A stretch of DNA of 64,000 bases, taken from positions 62,001 through 126,000 of the forward strand of contig CAMDUE010000001.1 in the NCBI GenBank assembly GCA_945877575.1. The letters are read 5' to 3'. Position 1 is the first letter of the stretch; every line of letters begins with the position of its first letter. The DNA is from Chitinophaga pinensis. Lineage in GTDB: Bacteria; Bacteroidota; Bacteroidia; NS11-12g; UBA955. The notes beneath the pieces were generated by a model. It saw nothing but the letters and a program-made list of their open reading frames with translations. It was not told where the DNA came from and made no database searches. The position numbers were made by a program, and so were the translations under genes. Below are positions 57,812 through 64,000 of the stretch, piece after piece.

Positions 57812-58213
57812 TTAAACAACTGGACGGTTATTACTAACTCTTCTTATACCATTTTTGAGAAGCGTTGAGTTAAAGTTGATGATCAACCCTAATTTAAAAT
57901 CATTACTTCTAATTGTTTTAAGCATTCTCTGGATATTAATATCAGAAACGTCGGTATCAGTAATTACTTCAATGCATACTTGTCCAGCTACAATAAAGTC
58001 TAACTGAATAACATCAGCAATCTGCAAACCTTTATATGATACTGGCAAAAACTGGTTGTATTGAAAGTCCATAGAGTCTTCTTGGAATTCTAATTCAAGA
58101 CACTGTAAATAAACTTTCTTTGGCAATCCTGGTCCCAGCTGTTTGTGTATTTCAATGGCTTTACCAATGATTACATGAGCTAATTCTTCCTCGTTATTTA
58201 AATATTCAGTCAT
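57812..58213 (-). CDS. GxxExxY family protein, degenerate
   Basis: A 133-residue member of the GxxExxY family, related to the PD-(D/E)xK nuclease fold and common in Bacteroidota with unknown role. The N-terminal helix has KAIEIHKQLGPGLPKKVYLQ: the family Glu is replaced by Lys in the GLPKKVY position. The acidic strand reads LDFIVAGQVCIEVIT, where the usual E-x-K is E-V-I, so the catalytic Lys is absent. It is therefore unlikely to be an active nuclease. Convergent with the surface protein gene to its left (57755), with only a weak 6-bp hairpin (57778-57794) between. Confidence 0.8.
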   Translation of the reverse strand: MTEYLNNEEELAHVIIGKAIEIHKQLGPGLPKKVYLQCLELEFQEDSMDFQYNQFLPVSYKGLQIADVIQLDFIVAGQVCIEVITDTDVSDINIQRMLKTIRSNDFKLGLIINFNSTLLKNGIRRVSNNRPVV

Positions 58214-58335
58214 AAAATTCAGACAGTATGCGAAGTTAAGTGAAATTATGCTAATGTTATCGATTGTTACACCTTCAACATGGAATTATTAGGAAATTAC
58301 AATAGAAAACTGAATGCATTTTGTGAGGTGCTTAT

Positions 58336-58343
58336 TATCTTTG
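58336..58343 (+). promoter_or_regulatory. -7 box of pyrC
   Basis: TATCTTTG, a perfect TAnnTTTG, 8 nt before the pyrC ATG at 58352; no well-spaced -33. Confidence 0.45.
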
Positions 58344-58351
58344 GTGAGTAA

Positions 58352-59710
58352 ATGGAAGCAAAATCACGGTTTTTGATCAAAAATGCCCAACTGATAAATG
58401 AAGGTACAATTATTACAGCTGATGTTCTAATTCAAAATCAACGAATAGAAAAAATAGCCACTAAAATTAACTTGAGTACATCAATAGGCGTTCAGGAAAT
58501 CGATGCAACAGGTATGTATCTTATACCTGGTGTAATTGATGATCAAGTTCATTTTAGAGAACCAGGGCTCACACACAAGGCATCTATCTTCACAGAGAGC
58601 AGAGCGGCTCTTGCTGGTGGTGTTACATCTTATATGGAAATGCCCAATGTTCTCCCTAAAACCACCACAATTGAACTATTAGAGGAGAAGTATCTTATTG
58701 GTCAAGATTCCTCTGCTGTGAATTATTCCTTTTATTTAGGTGCAACCAACGACAATATTGATGAACTAAAGAAAATTGACTCTGAGAATGTCTGTGGTGT
58801 GAAAATCTTCATGGGAAGTTCCACTGGCGATATGCTAGTTGACGATTCTCATATTTTACATCAAATATTCTCTCAGGTTCCATCCTTAATCGCTACTCAT
58901 TGTGAATGTGAGACCAGAGTAAAAGAGAGATTGAATCAAGCGAAGATCGATTTTCCGAACGGCATTCCCGCTGAATACCACCCCATAATTAGAGATGCTC
59001 AAGCTTGTTATTTAAGTTCTTCTTTTGCAAGTGCTCTTGCAAAAAAATACAACACCCGTTTGCACATTCTGCACATCACATCTGAGATTGAAACTCATTT
59101 ATTTGATAATACACTTCCTTTAGATAAAAAAAGAATCACCAGTGAAGTGTGCGTTCATCACTTGCATTTTAGTGACCAAGATTATTCTCAACTTTCTCAT
59201 CAAATCAAATGCAATCCAGCAGTGAAAACACAAAAAGACCAAGATGCCCTTTGGAATGCTTTGCTTGAAGATAGACTGGATGTAATAGCTACTGATCATG
59301 CACCCCATACCAAAGAAGAGAAATTATGTGAAAACTATTTAGATGCACATGCCGGATTACCCCTCATTCAGCATACATTATTGTTGATGCTTGAAAAAAG
59401 TAAACAAGGTAAAATTTCCATGGAAAAAGTGGTTGAAAAAATGTGTCATGCCCCTGCAATAGCATATAAATTAAAAGAGAGGGGTTTTATAAGAGAAGGG
59501 TATTTTGCAGATTTGGTATTAGTAAATCCAAATGAAATTCATCAAGTCACTGAAAACAATATTTTATATAAATGTCAATGGTCTCCATTAATGAATACAC
59601 AGTTCAGTAATTCAATAAAACATGTATTTGTTAATGGTACTTTGAGCTACTCAAATGGACAGATTTTAGAATTGAATCCAATGAGACTTCAATTTGAAAA
59701 GGATCGCTAA
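58352..59710 (+). CDS. pyrC: Dihydroorotase (class I/II amidohydrolase type)
   Basis: Closes carbamoyl aspartate to dihydroorotate in pyrimidine synthesis. The 452-residue amidohydrolase has the metal-site segments: DDQVHFREPGLTHKA (the HxH first His is Gln here), the carboxylated Lys in VCGVKIFMGSSTGDM, THCECETRVK, LHILHITSEIE, and the catalytic Asp in IATDHAPHTKEEK. The QVH change is one I recall from other Bacteroidota dihydroorotases, so it may be tolerated. It stands alone, with pyrR-like and other pyrimidine genes elsewhere in the region. An allantoinase would share the fold, but the motifs favour dihydroorotase. Confidence 0.87.
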   Translation: MEAKSRFLIKNAQLINEGTIITADVLIQNQRIEKIATKINLSTSIGVQEIDATGMYLIPGVIDDQVHFREPGLTHKASIFTESRAALAGGVTSYMEMPNVLPKTTTIELLEEKYLIGQDSSAVNYSFYLGATNDNIDELKKIDSENVCGVKIFMGSSTGDMLVDDSHILHQIFSQVPSLIATHCECETRVKERLNQAKIDFPNGIPAEYHPIIRDAQACYLSSSFASALAKKYNTRLHILHITSEIETHLFDNTLPLDKKRITSEVCVHHLHFSDQDYSQLSHQIKCNPAVKTQKDQDALWNALLEDRLDVIATDHAPHTKEEKLCENYLDAHAGLPLIQHTLLLMLEKSKQGKISMEKVVEKMCHAPAIAYKLKERGFIREGYFADLVLVNPNEIHQVTENNILYKCQWSPLMNTQFSNSIKHVFVNGTLSYSNGQILELNPMRLQFEKDR

Positions 59711-60610
59711 TTATTTTAGCTTATTTCTCTCTTTGTAAAATTGCATGATGGCGTAATCAAGAGGGAAGGAGACGTCTCCTTCAAAGTATGAAATTCCAAG
59801 TTGTTGACAGTTTCGTATTACACTTTCCGTGTATTCGGTTTGAGCCACACGATATACTTCTCTAATTTCATCGGGATTCAATTTTATTCGTGATTGGTTT
59901 TCTAAGTCAACAAATTCATAAGGAATAGCTTCTAAATCTAATTTCAACTCGTGATTGTTGTGCTGCACATGTATCAACAAAATTTCACATTTCAGGAATT
60001 TTAAGTACTTTAATGTTTCCCAAAAATCTTGATCATTTTCAATCAACATGTCTGTGCAAATTATAATCATACTTCTGCGAGGAATGACTGATGCAAGTTT
60101 GGCAAAGGTAAAATCTTGATTCCATTCACTATCCAAATCTTTGAAGTTCCAAAGTTGTTCAAGTTTTGAGAATACGTTAGAAAGATGACCTTTTGTTGAT
60201 TTTATATCAGATTGCCATTTTAATTTTTGTTCATCGAGAAGTGAAAATTGAAAAGCATCGCGTTGCTTAGCCAAAGCCTGAGCTAAAATACTTCCCAATG
60301 CCAGCGAATATTTTAATTTTAGTTCTTCTCCTTCTGGATATTTCATGCTATTTGAAATATCCATCCAAAAGAAGCACCTCAAATTGGTCTCTTCAATGGT
60401 TTGTTTTATGTATTTTTTCTCTGTTTTTGCAAGTAATTTCCAATCTAGGTTTCTAATACTATCACCTTGATTGTAACTTCTATGTTCAGCAAATTCAACC
60501 GAAAATCCTCTTAACGGACTTTTATGCAATCCCGAAATAAATCCTTCCATGGCCTTTTGAGCCAACATAGAATGCTGATTAAATACCAACAGGTCTTTCA
60601 GGAATAACAT
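59711..60610 (-). CDS. DUF58 domain protein
   Basis: A 299-residue DUF58 protein with a VWA-like fold, often encoded with a MoxR ATPase, though none is in this window. It shows PLRGFSVEFAEHRSYNQGDSIRNLDWKLLAKTEKKYIKQ, given here in parts, the defining DUF58 segment (about 34-70), followed by a MIDAS-like DISNSMKYP (about 85). No signal peptide. Ends directly against pyrC, the two stop codons abutting with no terminator. Confidence 0.9.
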   Translation of the reverse strand: MLFLKDLLVFNQHSMLAQKAMEGFISGLHKSPLRGFSVEFAEHRSYNQGDSIRNLDWKLLAKTEKKYIKQTIEETNLRCFFWMDISNSMKYPEGEELKLKYSLALGSILAQALAKQRDAFQFSLLDEQKLKWQSDIKSTKGHLSNVFSKLEQLWNFKDLDSEWNQDFTFAKLASVIPRRSMIIICTDMLIENDQDFWETLKYLKFLKCEILLIHVQHNNHELKLDLEAIPYEFVDLENQSRIKLNPDEIREVYRVAQTEYTESVIRNCQQLGISYFEGDVSFPLDYAIMQFYKERNKLK

Positions 60611-60629
60611 AACAATATCTAAAAAATAA

Positions 60630-60657
60630 AGGCTGCTTGAATTTTGTCAAACAGCCT
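60630..60657 (-). terminator. Rho-independent terminator of trxA
   Basis: On the minus strand AGGCTG pairs with CAGCCT around a 16-nt loop containing an inner TGA/TCA pair, followed by TTATTTTTT. It lies 22 bp past the trxA stop and before the DUF58 start. Confidence 0.75.
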
Positions 60658-60678
60658 CTATATGAATTTGTAAAAGGA

Positions 60679-60996
60679 TTAAAGGTGTGTTTCCAATTGT
60701 TTGGTCAATTGCGACTTAGGCACTGCTCCAACAATCTTATCAACGATTACACCGCCTTTGAAAATCAACAAGGTTGGTATGCTTCTCACGCTATAGTTCA
60801 TGGCAATGTCAGGATTTTCATCCACATTCAATTTGCCAATCACAGCTTTTCCTAGGTATTCGTTGTGAATCTCTTCCACAACTGGACCAATCATCTTGCA
60901 AGGGCCACACCATTCAGCCCAAAAATCAACCAAAACGGGTTTATCAGATGCCAAAACTTCGTTTTGAAAATTGCTACTTGTAAATTCAACTGCCAT
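60679..60996 (-). CDS. trxA: Thioredoxin
   Basis: The general protein disulfide reductase. The 105-residue product has the active site WCGPC in [11 protein letters not shown] (Cys about 31 and 34), the cis-Pro in [12 protein letters not shown], and the buried Asp in VDFW. Length is typical. A perfect -7 box lies 5 nt before the ATG, and a terminator follows. No thioredoxin reductase gene is in the window. Confidence 0.97.
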   Translation of the reverse strand: MAVEFTSSNFQNEVLASDKPVLVDFWAEWCGPCKMIGPVVEEIHNEYLGKAVIGKLNVDENPDIAMNYSVRSIPTLLIFKGGVIVDKIVGAVPKSQLTKQLETHL

Positions 60997-61001
60997 AAGT
61001 A

Positions 61002-61009
61002 CAAATTTA
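61002..61009 (-). promoter_or_regulatory. -7 box of trxA
   Basis: TAAATTTG on the minus strand, a perfect TAnnTTTG, 5 nt before the trxA ATG; no clear -33. Confidence 0.5.
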
Positions 61010-61777
61010 CGACATATTTCTGTTATTCACTCCCATCCCAAATAGGGCAAAGTCAAAAAATACTGGATCAGAAGGGTGAATTTGCGAAAAAATATTTGTT
61101 AACTCCAAGCAGCCTTTCCAATCTCCTTTTAAATCAGATAAAATACCTAATTCTTTTACTACTCTAATCACATGTGTATCTAAAGGCATTTTCAAAATGG
61201 ATGGATTTATCGATTTCCAAATACCAAAGTCAACGCCGTCGCTTGGACGTACCATCCACCTTAAATACATGTTTAATCGTTTACAAGCGCTGTTCTTTTC
61301 TGGAGTCGCAATGTGTTTTTGAGTTCTATTTGAATCTAAATAATTTGCGAACAAAGTTCTTCTAAATTGAATCAAGGTTTCTTCAATCGATGATGTTGAT
61401 TTGATAAAAAATATATTCTCCAGAGAGTTGTATTCTCTAAGAAGTTCCCCCAATCTATTAACCAGAAAAATAAGATCAACCTCATTAAAAGTTCGATGTA
61501 CAAATCCCATTAGCGCCCTTTGATCACCCTCAGACGAATTCAAAATAAACTCATAAGGAGAATTATCCATTCTTCGCATGAGCTCTTTGGCATTGCTAAT
61601 GATCGTTTTTCGCTGTCCCCAAGCAATTAAAGCAGTAAAAAAACCAGCCAATTCAATATCACGTGCATGAGTGAATAAATGCGGAATTAAAATGGGATCA
61701 TTCTCTATAAAACCAGGCTCGTTATAGAATTTTGCTGCATCCCACAGTGTTTCTACTAAACGAGTGTCAAGTGTCAT
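61007..61777 (-). CDS. TIGR02757 family protein
   Basis: A 256-residue Bacteroidota protein of the TIGR02757 family, function unknown. It shows [19 protein letters not shown] at the start, [21 protein letters not shown] with [16 protein letters not shown], the central [14 protein letters not shown], then a C-terminal part with [20 protein letters not shown] and [15 protein letters not shown]. That last layout resembles helix-hairpin-helix DNA glycosylase-like proteins, so a nucleic-acid role is possible. It shares one base with the metB stop (TAATG), so it is translated with it. Confidence 0.88.
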   Translation of the reverse strand: MTLDTRLVETLWDAAKFYNEPGFIENDPILIPHLFTHARDIELAGFFTALIAWGQRKTIISNAKELMRRMDNSPYEFILNSSEGDQRALMGFVHRTFNEVDLIFLVNRLGELLREYNSLENIFFIKSTSSIEETLIQFRRTLFANYLDSNRTQKHIATPEKNSACKRLNMYLRWMVRPSDGVDFGIWKSINPSILKMPLDTHVIRVVKELGILSDLKGDWKGCLELTNIFSQIHPSDPVFFDFALFGMGVNNRNMS

Positions 61778-62940
61778 TATACGGTGGCAGATTTCTCCAA
61801 AGCTTGCGTTAAGTCATGCTTTAAATCATCAATATGCTCAATACCAACGCTCAACCTAATTAAACTGTCTTTTAGGCCGTTTTTAATTCTTTGTTCTCTG
61901 GGGATACTTGCATGGGTCATACTAGCAGGGTGACCAATCAATGACTCTACGCCTCCTAGGCTTTCTGCTAAGGAGAAAACCTGGGTGCTTTTTAAGAATT
62001 CTATAGCCGCTTCTAATGAATCGTTTTTTAACGTAAATGAAATCATTCCTCCAAAGTCTTTCATTTGTTTTTTTGCAACCAAATGATTGGGATGTGTTTC
62101 AAATCCAGGCCAATAAACTTCGCCAACAAGTGGATGAGACTGCAAAAATTGGGCGATTTCTCTTCCGTTTTGACAGTGGCGTTCCATACGAATATGCAAA
62201 GTTTTTATGCCTCGTAAAACCAAAAAACAATCCATAGGTCCTGGTGTTGCACCACAAGTGTTTTGTAGAAATGCTAGCCTTGAATGAGTTTCATCGTCAT
62301 TTACGCATAAAACTCCCATGACCACATCAGAGTGGCCATTTATATATTTAGTAGCGGAGTGCATAATAATATCTGCACCAAAACTAGCAGGTTGTTGAAG
62401 GTAAGGAGATGAAAAAGTGTTATCAACTACCACCAATGCCCCGTATTCATGTCCAATTTTAGACATGAGTTCAATATCAATAATTTTCAATAGTGGGTTA
62501 GTTGGAGTCTCAACCCAAATCATTTTAGTATTTTCATTCATCGCAGATCGAACTTCTTGTTCGTTGGCCATGTCAACAAAATGAAATTTTATACCCATTT
62601 TTTGGAAAACTGTTGTAAATATTCGGTAAGTGCCTCCGTATAAATCGTTTGTTGAAACCACTTCATCGCCGGGTGAAAGTAACTTAATGCAGGCATCTAC
62701 AGCACCCATACCCGTTGAAAAACATAACGCATGATTCATGTTCTCAAGAGCCGCAAGATTTTTTTGTAACGCATCTCTTGTTGGGTTTTGAGTGCGAGCG
62801 TATTCATATCCCTTATGTTCACCTGGAGCTGACTGTACATAAGTACTCGTTTGGTAAATAGGTGTCATGATTGCTCCTGTGCTAGGATCTGGTTCAATGC
62901 CAGCATGCAAAACTTTGGTTTCTATATGATTACTTTTCAT
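61777..62940 (-). CDS. Cystathionine gamma-synthase/lyase family PLP enzyme
   Basis: A PLP-dependent trans-sulfuration enzyme of the Cys/Met metabolism family. The 387-residue product (ATG at 62940, shortening the 62946 TTG frame) has IYQTSTYVQSAPGEHKGYEYARTQNPT (in parts), the PLP-binding Lys in HSATKYINGHSDVVMG, the WVETPTNPLLKI strand and the FSLAESLGGVESLIGHPA motif. Whether it is a cystathionine gamma-synthase (methionine synthesis) or a gamma-lyase cannot be settled from these motifs. It overlaps purN by 11 bp and the TIGR02757 gene by 1 bp. Confidence 0.87.
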   Translation of the reverse strand: MKSNHIETKVLHAGIEPDPSTGAIMTPIYQTSTYVQSAPGEHKGYEYARTQNPTRDALQKNLAALENMNHALCFSTGMGAVDACIKLLSPGDEVVSTNDLYGGTYRIFTTVFQKMGIKFHFVDMANEQEVRSAMNENTKMIWVETPTNPLLKIIDIELMSKIGHEYGALVVVDNTFSSPYLQQPASFGADIIMHSATKYINGHSDVVMGVLCVNDDETHSRLAFLQNTCGATPGPMDCFLVLRGIKTLHIRMERHCQNGREIAQFLQSHPLVGEVYWPGFETHPNHLVAKKQMKDFGGMISFTLKNDSLEAAIEFLKSTQVFSLAESLGGVESLIGHPASMTHASIPREQRIKNGLKDSLIRLSVGIEHIDDLKHDLTQALEKSATV

Positions 62941-63487
62941 TTTCAATCTCTTTAAGTATGATTTCTGGAAAATATTGGTATTCTAATTCATGAATTTTAT
63001 TTGCCAATGATTCAGGCGTTTCACCTTTTGCTATTTTAATAGCTGCTTGAAATAAAACTTCGCCTTCATCATAATGCTCGTTAACAAGATGGATGGTAAT
63101 TCCTGACTCTTTTTCTTGATTATCAATAACAGCTTGGTGAACATTAATACCATACATCCCTTTACCTCCAAATTTTGGCAGTAAGCTAGGGTGTATATTT
63201 ATAATTCTATTGAAGGAACTAATGAAATCTGAAGGTATTTTCCATAGGAATCCTGCTAGAATGATTAAATCAGGATTTAGTTCCTTAATGGACGTTATAA
63301 CTTCATTCCATTCGTTTCGTTTGAATAATTTCAAAGGAATCTTTAAGCGATTAGCTCTTTCAATGACCCCCGCAAATTCATTGTTGCAAAAAATAGCTTC
63401 AACCGTATAAAATTTATTGTGATGTAATTGAATTAAGTTTTCAGCATTACTGCCACTACCTGAAGCAAAAATGACCACCTTTTTCAT
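62930..63487 (-). CDS. purN: Phosphoribosylglycinamide formyltransferase
   Basis: Transfers a formyl group to GAR in purine synthesis using 10-formyl-tetrahydrofolate. The 185-residue product has the phosphate-binding FASGSGSNAENLI loop at the N-terminus, the catalytic Asn-His pair in RIINIHPSLLPKFGG (about 104-118), and the Asp-containing loop HLVNEHYDEGEVLFQ. Length is typical (about 185-215). It overlaps the DUF4837 gene by 4 bp (ATGA) and the metB gene by 11 bp. Confidence 0.96.
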   Translation of the reverse strand: MKKVVIFASGSGSNAENLIQLHHNKFYTVEAIFCNNEFAGVIERANRLKIPLKLFKRNEWNEVITSIKELNPDLIILAGFLWKIPSDFISSFNRIINIHPSLLPKFGGKGMYGINVHQAVIDNQEKESGITIHLVNEHYDEGEVLFQAAIKIAKGETPESLANKIHELEYQYFPEIILKEIENEK

Positions 63488-64000
63488 GGTACAAAACTAA
63501 CGGTTTTGATTAAGTGTTTGAGAAACTCAACATCATTTGACATGTTGTCTGATTCAGTGCAAAAAACATCAATCAACAAGGTGTGTTTTTCTCGCGGGTT
63601 AAAAATATATTTCGTAAAATATGGACCTCTTCTTGTAGTTGCTTCTTCCGTGTACCATCCTTGAAATAAATTATTTTCAATTTCTTTAGATTGGTAGATA
63701 GGTATTTCACTTATAACCATTTTGGTGCCTTCGTCATTGTGGAAGTAGTTTTTAGTAGCGCTGTTTCTCAACGAAAAATGCTCATTTAAATTAACGCGGT
63801 CTTTGGTTTGCGCAATCTTGGTAATCCACAAACTGGAGAATCCTCCAGTAGGATTTAATTTACCTAACCATAAAAATCCTGAATCAGTACCAAATATTTT
63901 CCAATCATTGGGAATTTGAACTGATATGCCCCAAATTGATTCAATTTCAGATTGGATGGATCTAACGTAATCGGTAGGGTGATTTCTTTCAAAATATCCT
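63484..64000 (-). CDS. DUF4837 family protein (5' end cut by window)
   Basis: The minus-strand frame runs in from the right edge and ends at 63484, giving about 171 residues. I recognise the DUF4837 pattern of Bacteroidota lipoproteins: IWGISVQIPNDWKIF, FLWLGKLNP, and the LFQGWYTEEATTRRGPYFTKY stretch followed by HTLLIDVFCTESD and a final helix. A start codon or signal peptide is not in the window; the apparent TTG start at 63831 is only a partial frame. Four-base overlap with purN suggests co-translation. Confidence 0.72.
   Translation of the reverse strand, partial: GYFERNHPTDYVRSIQSEIESIWGISVQIPNDWKIFGTDSGFLWLGKLNPTGGFSSLWITKIAQTKDRVNLNEHFSLRNSATKNYFHNDEGTKMVISEIPIYQSKEIENNLFQGWYTEEATTRRGPYFTKYIFNPREKHTLLIDVFCTESDNMSNDVEFLKHLIKTVSFVP

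Noticed and set aside
58280-58351. A 23-codon open frame ending one base before the pyrC start, a possible leader peptide
   Set aside because: The pyrC -7 box (58336-58343) lies inside it, so the main transcript would start after it; no attenuator hairpin is visible.
1-64000. CRISPR arrays, rRNA or tRNA genes, insertion sequences
   Set aside because: None was recognised on either strand; the only repeats are the 72-bp coil units, the adhesin modules and the heptanucleotide array.

Overview
The window is chromosomal DNA of a Bacteroidota bacterium, probably flavobacteria-like. The evidence is a type IX secretion/gliding core (PorP/SprF-GldK-GldL-GldM-GldN), several proteins ending in type IX sorting domains, Bacteroidota-only small families (DUF6728, DUF4837, TIGR02757, GxxExxY), a Cys-free L32, AT-rich DNA, and promoters of the Bacteroidota form TTTG-N19/20-TAnnTTTG with few clear Shine-Dalgarno sites. 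I see no rRNA, tRNA, CRISPR array, insertion sequence, phage or integrase. There are 47 complete CDSs, plus one CDS cut by each window edge.

Layout. 1-997: 5' part of a sigma-54 response regulator (minus). 1159-7530: PorP/SprF and GldKLMN, closed by a strong terminator. 7652-10356: DUF177-rpmF-plsX-fabH, a ribosomal/lipid-synthesis operon. 10350-18521: housekeeping genes (RNA methyltransferase, periplasmic-binding-like protein, guaA, cinA, rnhA, recN, pfkA). 18593-24511: an Ig-like lipoprotein (minus), then lon, DUF6728, a Cys-less thioredoxin-fold exported protein and a coiled-coil membrane protein. 24570-31130: tetR-tolC-adaptor-RND efflux operon. 31215-32969: sppA. 33099-42256: a SprB-like giant surface protein followed by an outer-membrane-barrel/coiled-coil fusion. 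42365-47761: fumC-folP-rpe-TonB receptor (minus). 47849-50061: a YfiM-like small protein and a VWA type IX cargo. 50129-55179: maeB-GNAT and rseP-hscB-like-phosphoribosyltransferase. 55275-57755: a second type-B-CTD surface protein. 57812-64000: a degenerate GxxExxY protein, pyrC, DUF58, trxA, and a DUF4837-purN-metB-TIGR02757 overlapping operon.

How it fits together. The T9SS core at the left would export the three CTD-bearing proteins seen further right (33099, 48220, 55275). The most distinctive locus is 33099-42256: a 1902-residue SprB-repeat protein next to a predicted outer membrane barrel that carries a roughly 590-residue, 16-cysteine coiled coil. The position resembles a SprB/SprF adhesin-plus-partner pair, but the partner architecture is one I do not recognise. 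A second theme is transcriptional: at about ten genes a TAnnTTTG-like -7 box lies only 4-9 nt before the start codon, implying many leaderless or near-leaderless mRNAs.
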